This document shows, in pieces, positions 1 to 8,012 of a stretch of 64,000 nt of DNA. Source of the DNA: Microbacterium sp. lyk4-40-TSB-66 (lineage in GTDB: Bacteria; Actinomycetota; Actinomycetes; Actinomycetales; Microbacteriaceae). The stretch is from positions 124,001 to 188,000 of the forward strand of contig NZ_JARVRW010000004.1 in NCBI RefSeq assembly GCF_030209475.1, read 5' to 3'. The notes beneath the pieces were generated by a model. That model was not told the origin of the DNA and made no database searches. It worked only from the letters and a program-made list of their open reading frames with translations. Each line of letters starts with the position of its first letter. The stretch's first letter is position 1. The position numbers and the translations under genes were made by a program.

Positions 1-1173
1 CTGCTGACCATCCACGGCTCGAAGGGACTCGAGTGGGATGCCGTGGCGGTCGTGCGACTGGTGACCGACGAGCTGCCGTCGCTGGCGCGCGATACCAAGG
101 GCTGGCTGGGGTTCGGCATCCTGCCCTCCGAATTCCGCGGCGACTCCGCCTGGCTGCCCGTCTTCGGCTGGCGCGGCGCCGAGACGCAGCAAGATCTGAA
201 GGTGGCGATAGAGGCGTTCGTGTCCGACAATCGCGCTCGACAGCTCGATGAGGACCGCCGGCTGGCGTATGTCGCGTTCACCCGCGCTCGCGATCACCTG
301 CTGCTGTCGGGGTCGAGTTGGTCGGGCACGAAGCGCCCACGTCGACCGAGCGTCTTCCTCGAGGAAGCCGCCGAGGCCCTGGGCGTCGATCTCGCGGTCG
401 GCGAGGTGGGCGATGACCCGTACGACGGTGAGCGCCGGCTGCTCCACTGGCCGCTCGATCCCCTCGGCGCACGCCGCACCGCCATGACGGCGGCCGTGGC
501 GACCGCTAGCGCCGCGCGCGCGAACGCTTCCGCGCGACCCGACGACGACCTCGAACTGCTCCTTGCGGAGCGCGCCGACCGCCTGCGACCGTCGCACGCT
601 CCTGCGCCCACCCGCATTCCGGCGTCGAAGTTCAAGGACTTCGTCGCGGATTACGGCCGCGCCGTCGATGACCTGCGGCGACCCATGCCTGAACGCCCGT
701 ACCGTCAGACGCGCCTCGGCACGCTCTTCCACGCGTGGGTGGAGCAGCGTTCGGGCCACGTCGGCGCGGGGATCGGGCTGGACGACGACGGGCTGTGGGA
801 CGACGACGAGGTCGGCGCCTCCGCTGCCGACGCGGCGGACCTGCAGCGGCTGCGCGAGTGTTTCGAGCGGTCGGAATGGGCGGGTCTGCGCCCGATCGAG
901 GTCGAGACGGAGATCGACTTCGTCACCACGCGACTCGACGGTCGCGAGCACGTCGTCATCTGCAAACTGGATGCCGTGTACCGCCGCGGCGACCGGTACG
1001 AGATCGTCGACTGGAAGACGGGTCGGCCGCCCACCACCGACGCGGATCGGCGCGCGCGCATGCTGCAGCTCGAGCTCTACCGCGAGGCGTATCACGCGAA
1101 GCACGGCATCGACATCGACCTGATCGACGTGACGCTGTTCTACGTCGGCGACGAACTGGTGCTGCGCGGCTGA
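1..1173 (+). CDS. ATP-dependent helicase-nuclease, AdnA/AdnB-like (3' end only)
   Basis: The reading frame is open from base 1, so the N-terminal motor is outside the window. What remains begins inside helicase motif V (residues TIHGSKGLEWD) and carries superfamily-1 motif VI (DEDRRLAYVAFTRARDHL, about residues 83-100). A C-terminal RecB-type PD-(D/E)XK nuclease follows: LGTLFHAW, the metal-binding Asp in CKLDAVYRR, the catalytic VDWKTG and the trailing QLELYREAY motif. Motors fused to such nucleases process double-strand breaks in Actinobacteria as AdnA-AdnB. The downstream order nudC-uvrD2 matches the neighbourhood of mycobacterial adnB, so AdnB is the likelier subunit. That choice is inference, because AdnA has the same layout. 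Confidence 0.85.
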   Translation: MLTIHGSKGLEWDAVAVVRLVTDELPSLARDTKGWLGFGILPSEFRGDSAWLPVFGWRGAETQQDLKVAIEAFVSDNRARQLDEDRRLAYVAFTRARDHLLLSGSSWSGTKRPRRPSVFLEEAAEALGVDLAVGEVGDDPYDGERRLLHWPLDPLGARRTAMTAAVATASAARANASARPDDDLELLLAERADRLRPSHAPAPTRIPASKFKDFVADYGRAVDDLRRPMPERPYRQTRLGTLFHAWVEQRSGHVGAGIGLDDDGLWDDDEVGASAADAADLQRLRECFERSEWAGLRPIEVETEIDFVTTRLDGREHVVICKLDAVYRRGDRYEIVDWKTGRPPTTDADRRARMLQLELYREAYHAKHGIDIDLIDVTLFYVGDELVLRG

Positions 1174-1203
1174 GAGGCGCCCGCCCGGGGCGGACCGCTC
1201 GGC

Positions 1204-2634
1204 TCAGGCGGTATCGCCCGAGACACCCCAACGGCGCAGCGCGGCCCGGCTGGCGCGGAGGGCGTCTTCTTCGTCGTCGACGACCGTCTCGGGCGCGGCG
1301 TCGGCGTGCGACGTCCCCCGGTCGGTGGTCCCGGCTGTCCCGGTCGCCGGGTCGCGCTGGTCAGATGCTCCCGCGGCGTTCGCCGCTCCACCGCGCGGTG
1401 CGTCGTCACCCCAGCCGTCCAGGTCGACCGGGGCGGTGGCGTCGTGGTCGACGCCGTCGGGTTGGGGCAGTCGGTCGACGTGGATGGCGCCGGTGTCGGC
1501 ATCCGGGTTCGCACGGTCGTCCATCGCGGCGGCGAGCGCATCGGCGGCGGCCGCGCGATCGCGCTCGACTGCGAGGTACAGCGACAGCGCCTCGGGGTCG
1601 TAGGCGTCGGTCTGCATCGACGTGTCCACCCCGCCGGGCGTCGACACGGGCGGCACGCTCTCGACGAGCGCCATGGCGTCGTCGATGTCGCTGCGCGTGT
1701 CGGGCACGATGTGGTCCCCGCGGACGCCGTCGGCCAGGGCGTCGAGCAGCGCGACCGCGTCGTCGACGACGTCGGCGTGACCGGCATCGTGTCCGTGGAC
1801 GAGCCACCGGGCGAATTCCAGTTCGGCGTACAGGCGGGCGCGCTCGCGCAGCAGGGGGTCGGGCGACCGGTCGCCGGCCGCGGCGTATCCCTCGTGCACG
1901 TCGTCGGCGGCCGTGGGGGCGGATGCCAGCCACCGCAGGTCGACGGCCGGGTCGCCGACACTGAGGCCGGCCCAGTCGAGGACCCCCACCACGTGCGGGA
2001 TGCCGTCGGAGTCGTCGGCGAGGACGATCGAGGCGCTGGTCGCACCGCCCAGGACGACCGCGGACTCGAACCGCCAGAGGTCGTCGACGTCGAGGGCACG
2101 CCGCCAGCGCAGCATGAGGTCGTCGCTGACGCGCCCCGTGGCGTCGGCGCGGTCGAGCAGGCGTCGGATGTCGTCGCGGACCTGCTCGGATGTGCGGACC
2201 GGCAGACCGTCGGTGCGCACGATGGATGCCGGGAGGGCATGGACCGCCGCGAGAGCTCCGCCGATCGCGGGTGCGTAGCCGGGTCCCTTCGGCAGCTGGG
2301 CGGGGTCGATGCGGTAGCCGTCGATGCGGTCGACCACGAGCACGCGCTGCGTACCGGAGCCGCTCTCGCCGAGCACTTCGGGCACGGCGAAAGGCAGGAG
2401 TGCCCGCACACCGGCAGTCAGCGCGTGCAGGGCTCGCGACTCCGCGGCCAGATCGTGGGCACCCTCTTCGCCGGCCGGCATGCGCACGACGACCTCCCGG
2501 CCGTCGTCGGTGCGCGCGAGAGCCGAGTCGAACCGTCCACCGGCGTTCTCGGTGAGCACCCGAGCGCTGGTGAACACGGTGCCGGGCAGAGCCGTCGTCG
2601 CCGACGCAGCTAAAATGAGGGGCGAGCGTGCCAT
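1204..2634 (-). CDS. Aminoglycoside/macrolide phosphotransferase-like protein, catalytic loop degenerate
   Basis: A 476-residue protein with the APH/choline-kinase fold. The N-lobe is followed by VLVVDRIDGYRID (about 98-110) and a DFG-equivalent segment, VLDWAGLSVGDPAVDL (218-233), which would hold metal. The Brenner loop that normally reads HGDxxxxN reads GGATSASI (196-203), so the catalytic Asp is Ala198 and the His and Asn are gone. Residues after about 330 form an acidic, low-complexity tail. The start at 2634 is chosen because the fold begins there and a TACCCT hexamer lies 7 bases upstream; it is divergent from nudC. Resistance annotation by homology would be unsafe. A pseudokinase or an atypical kinase is possible. 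Confidence 0.8.
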   Translation of the reverse strand: MARSPLILAASATTALPGTVFTSARVLTENAGGRFDSALARTDDGREVVVRMPAGEEGAHDLAAESRALHALTAGVRALLPFAVPEVLGESGSGTQRVLVVDRIDGYRIDPAQLPKGPGYAPAIGGALAAVHALPASIVRTDGLPVRTSEQVRDDIRRLLDRADATGRVSDDLMLRWRRALDVDDLWRFESAVVLGGATSASIVLADDSDGIPHVVGVLDWAGLSVGDPAVDLRWLASAPTAADDVHEGYAAAGDRSPDPLLRERARLYAELEFARWLVHGHDAGHADVVDDAVALLDALADGVRGDHIVPDTRSDIDDAMALVESVPPVSTPGGVDTSMQTDAYDPEALSLYLAVERDRAAAADALAAAMDDRANPDADTGAIHVDRLPQPDGVDHDATAPVDLDGWGDDAPRGGAANAAGASDQRDPATGTAGTTDRGTSHADAAPETVVDDEEDALRASRAALRRWGVSGDTA

Positions 2635-2641
2635 GCCTCCC

Positions 2642-2647
2642 AGGGTA
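2642..2647 (-). promoter_or_regulatory. Candidate -10 hexamer, leaderless start
   Basis: On the minus strand TACCCT lies 7 bases before the ATG at 2634. No -35 box is obvious. Inferred from the spacing shared with other isolated genes in this window. Confidence 0.4.
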
Positions 2648-2742
2648 GGTGGGCCTCTCGTTCCGCCGTCCACGCCACGCCCTTGAGCGGGGGAGGTCGC
2701 CCCGGAACCGCCCGCCCCGTCCGCTCGTGAAAGAGGTGCTTC

Positions 2743-3702
2743 ATGTCGCGTTCCGCGTTCACGCCGTCCGCCGCAGATTCCGCCGCGGGTGCAGAGGTCC
2801 GCATCGACAGGTCGGCCGCCGAGCGAGACGACCGGGATCTGTTGCCCCGGCTCCTGCACGACCCGCGCACCCGGGTGCTCGCCGTGCGCCGCGACGCCGC
2901 GCCCCTCGTCGGGGGCCGTCTGGCCCTGGTCGAGCACGGCCGACTGCGGGGGGCCGCCACTGGGACCGCGGAGATCACCGTGCCGGGCGTTCGCGAATGG
3001 GCTTTCCTTGGCCGTGACGGTGACGGCGGAGCGATCGTGCTCGCCGTCCTCGCCGAGGATGCCCCCGACGACCTCGTCGCCAACGCCTCCTGGGCGCCCT
3101 TGCGTGCCGCCGGCGGCGACCTGCCCGCCGGCGAGGCGGAGCTCCTGACCACCGCTGTCGCCCTCGCGGGCTGGTTGCGAGATGCGCCCTTCTGCCCCGC
3201 GTGCGGCACGCTCACCGAGGTGCGCCATGCCGGCTGGTCGCGGCACTGCCCCGCGTGCGGTCGGGAGCACTTCCCGCGCACCGATCCGGCCGTGATCGTG
3301 CTTCTCACGTCGGCGGGATCCGACGATCGGATCCTGCTCGGGGCGAACGCCGCGTGGGGTGGCCGGAGGTATTCGTGCTTCGCCGGGTTCGCCGAGGCGG
3401 GGGAGTCGCTCGAAGACGCCGTCGCCCGCGAGGTGGAGGAGGAAGCCGGTGTCCGGCTGCGCGACATCGCGTACCGGTATTCGCAGGCATGGCCGTACCC
3501 GCGCTCGCTCATGCTCGGGTTCCGCGCGCGGGTCGTCGACGACGCCGACGCCCGCCCCGACGGTGAGGAGATCGTCGAGGTGCGCTGGTTCACCCGTGAC
3601 GAGATCGGTGCGGCACTGAGCGACGAGTCCGACGTGACCCTGCCGGGCGCGGCATCCATCGCCCGGCGCCTCATCGACGACTGGTACCGGGGGATCGCGT
3701 GA
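2743..3702 (+). CDS. nudC: NAD(+) diphosphatase (NADH pyrophosphatase)
   Basis: Hydrolyses NAD(H) to nicotinamide mononucleotide and AMP; homologues also remove NAD caps from RNA. The 319-residue sequence shows the family layout: a divergent N-terminal domain, a four-cysteine zinc ribbon (Cys151, 154, 169, 172), a complete Nudix box (about 215-236, with REVEEEAG) and the family signature SQAWPYPRS (247-255), a variant of SQPWPFPxS. The ATG has an AGAGGTG ribosome-binding site. The stop overlaps the uvrD2 start as GTGA, so the two are translationally coupled, as in other Actinobacteria. Confidence 0.95.
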   Translation: MSRSAFTPSAADSAAGAEVRIDRSAAERDDRDLLPRLLHDPRTRVLAVRRDAAPLVGGRLALVEHGRLRGAATGTAEITVPGVREWAFLGRDGDGGAIVLAVLAEDAPDDLVANASWAPLRAAGGDLPAGEAELLTTAVALAGWLRDAPFCPACGTLTEVRHAGWSRHCPACGREHFPRTDPAVIVLLTSAGSDDRILLGANAAWGGRRYSCFAGFAEAGESLEDAVAREVEEEAGVRLRDIAYRYSQAWPYPRSLMLGFRARVVDDADARPDGEEIVEVRWFTRDEIGAALSDESDVTLPGAASIARRLIDDWYRGIA

Positions 3703-5450
3703 CCGGTCCGCTCGACGGTCTCGACGAGCACCAGCTCGAGGCCGCGCGCGCTTTGCGGGGACCGGTCTGCGTGCTCGCCGGCGCCGGGACCGGCAAGACG
3801 CGCGTCATCACGCGGCGCATCGCTCATGGCGTCGACACGGGTGCGTACTCGCCCCAGCGGGTGATGGCGGTGACCTTCACCGCGAAGGCGGCGGGTGAGA
3901 TGCGGGGACGTCTGCGCGCGCTCGGAGTGTCGGGCGTTTCGGCCCGGACCTTCCACGCGGCAGCCCTCGCGCAGGTGAACTTCTTCTGGCCCACACTCGC
4001 CGGAGACCAGGCGCCCTCGATCATCGACAACAAGGTGCGCATGCTCGCGCACGCGGCCGACGGCGTGGGGCTCTCGCCCGATACCGCGACGCTGCGCGAC
4101 GTCGCGTCCGCGATCGAGTGGCGCAAGGTCACGTTGCGCTCCATCGACCAGTACGCCGCGGACCGCCCAGAGGGCGTCGGCCGCTTGGGCGTCGATCAGG
4201 TCGTCGCCCTGCAACGCGCGTACGAGAAGCTCAAGGACGAGCGGCGGCAGATGGACTTCGAAGACGTGCTGCTGACGTGCGCCGGCATGATCGAGGCCGA
4301 ACCGCACGTCGCCGCCGCGGTGCGCGAGCAGTACCGGCACTTCACCGTGGACGAGTACCAGGACGTCTCGCCCCTGCAGAACCGCGTGCTCGAGCTGTGG
4401 TTGGGGGATCGCCGCGACCTGTGCGTCGTGGGCGACGCGAGTCAGACGGTGTACTCGTTCACGGGCGCCGACGCGCGATACCTGCTCGACTTCGAGCGGA
4501 CCCACGAGGACGCCCGTGTCGTACGGCTCGAGCGCAACTACCGCTCCACGGCCCCCGTGCTCGCCGTCGCCAACGAGCTCATGCGCGGTCGCGCGGGCGC
4601 CCTCGAACTCGTCGCGGCGAGCGCACTGGACACGCCGACCCCCACCGTGCGCGCCTTCGACGACGATGAGGACGAAGCGACTGCGGTGGCGCGGTCGATC
4701 GCCGACTCGCTGACCCGCGGGGTCGACCCGCACGACATCGCAGTGCTTTATCGGGCGCACGCGCAGTCGGCGGCTCTGCTCACGGCGTTGGCGGGGGTCG
4801 GTGTGGCGGCGTCGGTGCTCGGTGGACGCAAGTTCTTCGACCTGCCGGAGGTGCGCCAGGCGCTCATGGCGCTTCGCGCGGCGTCGGTCGCCCCGATGGA
4901 GACGGGTTTCCTCGCCACGGTGCGGGATGTGCTGCGCAGCGTCGGACTCACCGACGACCCGCCGGCGGCCGGCGGTGCGCTGCGGGAGGCGTGGGAGGCC
5001 CGGGCGGCACTGCTGCGTCTCGCGGAGGACGCGCCGACGGGAACCGACCTGCGCGCGTTCACCGACGACCTGCAGGCACGCGCGCGCGACCAGCACGAGC
5101 CGACGACGCGCACGGTGACGCTGGCCACGCTGCACGCGGCGAAAGGTCTGGAGTGGGATCACGTGTACCTCGTGGGGGTGAGTGAGGGGCTGCTGCCCAT
5201 CTCGTACGCGAAGACGTTCGAGGCGGTCGACGAAGAGCGACGCCTCGCGTACGTCGGCGTCACGCGAGCGGCGCGGACGCTCTCGGTGAGCTGGGCACGG
5301 GGCCGAGGCCGTATGGAGCGGTCTGCTTCGCGCTTCCTCCAGGAGATCGGCAGTGGCACTCTTCGCTCGGCCGATGCATCTCCCAGGCCCGCCGGGACGA
5401 ATCGGCGCGCAGGCGCAACGACCTCGTCGTCGACGCGATCGGCCCGCTGA
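3699..5450 (+). CDS. uvrD2: ATP-dependent DNA helicase UvrD2-like
   Basis: A 583-residue superfamily-1A 3'-5' helicase acting in DNA repair. Visible motifs are Walker A AGAGTGKT (27-34), motif Ia VTFTAKAA, motif II VDEYQD (Asp218), motif III GDASQTVYSFTGA, motif IV ERNYRST, motif V TLHAAKGLEWDHV and motif VI DEERRLAYVGVTRA. It is shorter than mycobacterial UvrD2 (about 700 residues) and has no recognisable HRDC domain after motif VI. The GTG start overlaps the nudC stop. Its last 191 bases overlap the 3' end of the convergent gene at 5260-6108, so residues after about 550 may be a non-conserved tail. Confidence 0.92.
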   Translation: MTGPLDGLDEHQLEAARALRGPVCVLAGAGTGKTRVITRRIAHGVDTGAYSPQRVMAVTFTAKAAGEMRGRLRALGVSGVSARTFHAAALAQVNFFWPTLAGDQAPSIIDNKVRMLAHAADGVGLSPDTATLRDVASAIEWRKVTLRSIDQYAADRPEGVGRLGVDQVVALQRAYEKLKDERRQMDFEDVLLTCAGMIEAEPHVAAAVREQYRHFTVDEYQDVSPLQNRVLELWLGDRRDLCVVGDASQTVYSFTGADARYLLDFERTHEDARVVRLERNYRSTAPVLAVANELMRGRAGALELVAASALDTPTPTVRAFDDDEDEATAVARSIADSLTRGVDPHDIAVLYRAHAQSAALLTALAGVGVAASVLGGRKFFDLPEVRQALMALRAASVAPMETGFLATVRDVLRSVGLTDDPPAAGGALREAWEARAALLRLAEDAPTGTDLRAFTDDLQARARDQHEPTTRTVTLATLHAAKGLEWDHVYLVGVSEGLLPISYAKTFEAVDEERRLAYVGVTRAARTLSVSWARGRGRMERSASRFLQEIGSGTLRSADASPRPAGTNRRAGATTSSSTRSAR

Positions 5451-6108
5451 GCAGGAACCGGGCGGCGCGCCCGGCCTCGGCGGCGAGGGCCACGTCGACG
5501 TCGGGGTGCGCGCGGCCCAGGAGCTGCGCGGCGATCGTGGGCCACTGCGCGTCATCACGGCGGCGGGCTGCGTCGAGGCAGGCGAGGCACGCGGTGCGGC
5601 CGGGGACCACGACGGGACCGATGGTGGCACTGCCCGCGTCGAGCGTGACGGGGAGGTGCGTCACATCCTCGCTGAGCAGCGTGGCCGCCCGCCGCGGGTC
5701 TACCCGGTGGGCGGCCAGCAGCACCACGTGCGCGCCGGTGGGTACGCGGTGTCCGGCCGATCCGGCCCAGGGGATCACGCTCGTACGCGCCGGCAGGGCG
5801 GCGAGGACGGCCCGCACGACACGCGACGGGAGATCGTCGGCGACCTGCACGGCGATCGGTGCCCACCGCCGGCGCGACGCGATCGCGGGCGCCACCGCGT
5901 CGAGAAGGGCGTCGGCCTCCCCGTCGGCCGCTCCGTGCACTCGCGCGAGACCCCGCACCTCCGCCCGCGTCGTGCCGGCCGCGAGAGCCGCGACCACGAT
6001 GTCGACCCACGCACCCGCGAACGGGGTGTGGGCGAGCGCGGGCGAGCCGAACTGCACGCGGCCGTCATCGCGCCACAGGGGGAGAGCGGAGGGATCGAGT
6101 CGCATCAT
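5260..6108 (-). CDS. ThiF/TOMM cyclodehydratase-like protein of unknown role
   Basis: A protein of about 282 residues whose best landmark is GPVVVPGRTACLACLD, with a CxxC pair, the signature of actinobacterial ThiF/cyclodehydratase-like proteins often labelled as leader-peptide-binding. It has a second Cys cluster near the end, ECHC (codons 5358-5350). Similar proteins lie between uvrD2 and the DUF2342 metalloprotease in other Actinobacteria, and that is the position here. No precursor peptide, dehydrogenase or complete adenylating domain is nearby, so azole formation is not supported. The start at 6108 (MMRLDP) is chosen because upstream sequence is repetitive. The last 30 codons overlap uvrD2 antisense. 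Confidence 0.65.
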   Translation of the reverse strand: MMRLDPSALPLWRDDGRVQFGSPALAHTPFAGAWVDIVVAALAAGTTRAEVRGLARVHGAADGEADALLDAVAPAIASRRRWAPIAVQVADDLPSRVVRAVLAALPARTSVIPWAGSAGHRVPTGAHVVLLAAHRVDPRRAATLLSEDVTHLPVTLDAGSATIGPVVVPGRTACLACLDAARRRDDAQWPTIAAQLLGRAHPDVDVALAAEAGRAARFLLSGPIASTTRSLRLRADSSRRAWEMHRPSEECHCRSPGGSAKQTAPYGLGPVPSSPRASAPLA

Positions 6109-6196
6109 GGGTCGATCCTGAACCGCCGACCGATCCCGGATGCCGCTATCCCCATCCCTGGACGAACTCCGCGGCGTGGGGAGGAGCCGTGCGATC

Positions 6197-6252
6197 GCCC
6201 GCGCCCGAGGTGACGGGCAGTGGCGGCCGCCCGCGCCCGCGGTGACGGGCAG
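6197..6252. repeat. Direct repeat, 24 bp, two copies
   Basis: Copies at 6197-6220 and 6229-6252 differ at one base and are 32 bases apart. They lie in the 322-base gap 6109-6430, which is very GC-rich and holds no credible gene. Further partial echoes of GAACGCGCCC occur at about 6338 and 6373. Confidence 0.7.
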
Positions 6253-6372
6253 CAGCCGCCGCCGCAGGGCGTGAGCCGGGCACTCGCCCGAACGCCCGTA
6301 CGCGCCCCGGGTAGCCGTCCCCACCGCCGAACGCGCCCTGGGCGAGCGCCGGGCACCCGCCCCCGCACACGC

Positions 6373-6416
6373 GAACGCGCCCGGGGCGAGACCGATGTCT
6401 CCTCCCCGGGCGCGTC
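6373..6416 (-). terminator. Long GC hairpin after the DUF2342 gene
   Basis: Arms at 6373-6392 and 6396-6416 pair over about 18 bases with a very short loop. It lies 15 bases past the minus-strand stop at 6431. There is no clear T-tract, so efficiency is uncertain, and it could work in both directions. Confidence 0.6.
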
Positions 6417-6430
6417 CGAACGCGAAAGTC

Positions 6431-7885
6431 CTACACCGGCCGCTGGTCGCCCGGCGCGGAGTCGTCGTCGGGCCGCTCGTCGTTCGACGTCGGAGCGGTG
6501 CCGGTGTCTCCGGCATTCTCGGCGGCGTCGTCGGCGCGGCCGCCCTCGGCCTCTTCGGCCAGGAGCTGAGCGAGCGCGTCATCCATGGCATCCGAGGGAG
6601 CCGCCTCGCCTCGGGACGCGGCCGTGAGCCGGGCGATGAGGGCTGCGGGGTCGTCGATGTCGTCGGCGGTGGGCATGAGGTCGGGGTAGTCCCAGAGCCC
6701 GTCGCGCCCCTCGACGCCGACCGCGTCGGTCACCTGACGCCACATCGCCGCTGCTTCGCGCATGCGGCGCGGACGCAGTTCGAGGCCGACGAGAGAGCCG
6801 AGCGCCTGCTCGGCGGGGCCGCCGACCGCGCGGCGACGGCGGACGGCTTCGGCGATCCGCACCGCGGAGGGAAGACGCGAGGTCGCGTCTTCGGTGACGA
6901 CGTCGACCCAGCCCTCGATCGTGGCGAGCAGGTTCTCGAGGCGGGTGAGGGCCGCGGTCTGCTCCTCGGAGCGCTCGGGCAGCAACGCTCCGCTCTCCAG
7001 CGCCCCGCGCAGTTCTTCGGGCTGCGACGGGTCGAAGCGCGAGGCGAGTTCTTCGAGGGCGTCGGTGTCGACGCGGATGCCGTGCGCGAAGTCGCGTACC
7101 TGCGAGATGACGTGCAGCCGCAACCAGCGCGCGTGACGGAACAGGCGCGCGTGCGCCAGCTCGCGGGTCGCGAGATAGAGCGCCAGCTGATCGTCGGGGA
7201 TCTCGAGATCACGGCCGAAGTCGGCGAAGTTCTGCGGCAGGATGGCTGCCTCGCCGTCGGGCATGACCGGGATGCCGACATCGCCGCCGCCGACGACCTC
7301 GGTCGAGAGTCGACCGACGACGTGACCCAGCTGCGTGGCGAAGAGCGACCCGCCCACGGTGCGCATGAGACGCCCCGCGCCGGCGATCATCTCCTGCATG
7401 TCGTCGGGTGCCTGTTGGCCGAGGGCTGCGGTCAGGGCGTCGGCGATGCTCGTGGCGACGGGCTCGGCGAGCTCCTGCCACACCGGGAGCGTCGCGGTGA
7501 CCCAGGCGCCGCGGGTGACGGCGCGCGGGGGTCGCGGCAGGTCGGCGATCGTGGTCGCCTCGCCCAGCCAGAGGCCCGCGAGGGTGAAGGCCTGGTCGAG
7601 GTCGGTGCGCTGACCCGTGGTCACGCCCAATCCGTCCTGGTTGGCGATGTGCAGGGCCTGGCGCTCCGCCAGGCTCCAGTCGACGCCCTCCTGCGTGCCC
7701 GCGAATGCGCCCTGCAGCTGGTTCATGACCTGCTGCAGCATGGTGGGATCGATCTGCATGCCCGACAGGCGCGCGAGCTGCTCGGGGTCGATCCCGCTGG
7801 TGTCGCCCGACATCAGGCGGCGCATCAGCTCCTGGAACTCCTCCTCGGGGCTGCGGTCGTCGGGCCCGCGGTTCTCGTCTGCCAT
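6431..7885 (-). CDS. Zinc-dependent metalloprotease-like protein (DUF2342 family)
   Basis: A 484-residue protein of the actinobacterial DUF2342/zincin-like family, sometimes listed as F420-associated hydrolase. The N-terminus is charged, with QxL-rich helices (residues 17-70). The family core YLATRELAHARLFRHARWL sits mid-protein; the usual form is REAAHxRLFAHVPWL. The classical HExxH is not intact, so protease activity is only the family prediction. The C-terminus is acidic and disordered. It is divergent from the PDZ protease gene, and the same pairing recurs in other Actinobacteria. An AAAGGCGG ribosome-binding site precedes the ATG at 7885. Confidence 0.85.
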   Translation of the reverse strand: MADENRGPDDRSPEEEFQELMRRLMSGDTSGIDPEQLARLSGMQIDPTMLQQVMNQLQGAFAGTQEGVDWSLAERQALHIANQDGLGVTTGQRTDLDQAFTLAGLWLGEATTIADLPRPPRAVTRGAWVTATLPVWQELAEPVATSIADALTAALGQQAPDDMQEMIAGAGRLMRTVGGSLFATQLGHVVGRLSTEVVGGGDVGIPVMPDGEAAILPQNFADFGRDLEIPDDQLALYLATRELAHARLFRHARWLRLHVISQVRDFAHGIRVDTDALEELASRFDPSQPEELRGALESGALLPERSEEQTAALTRLENLLATIEGWVDVVTEDATSRLPSAVRIAEAVRRRRAVGGPAEQALGSLVGLELRPRRMREAAAMWRQVTDAVGVEGRDGLWDYPDLMPTADDIDDPAALIARLTAASRGEAAPSDAMDDALAQLLAEEAEGGRADDAAENAGDTGTAPTSNDERPDDDSAPGDQRPV

Positions 7886-8012
7886 TTCGGCCGCCTTTCA
7901 GCCAGGTCTGGGGGAACGAGTCCTACGCTAGTCGCACGCTTCCCCGCTTCTGCCGGCCCGGCCTCGCGCCGCTTACGCCGCACGCGAACGACCCGGCAAA
8001 GGACCCCCCACC

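Noticed and set aside
1204..2634. Calling this a macrolide or aminoglycoside resistance gene
   Set aside because: The catalytic HGD loop is missing.
1140..3270. Very long minus-strand frames, including one of 688 residues running into nudC
   Set aside because: Only the part from 2634 down resembles a protein family; the upstream part is antisense to nudC.
2610..5630. A 1006-residue minus-strand frame
   Set aside because: It is antisense to nudC and uvrD2, which both have clear motifs; the translation is low-complexity Arg/Ser-rich.
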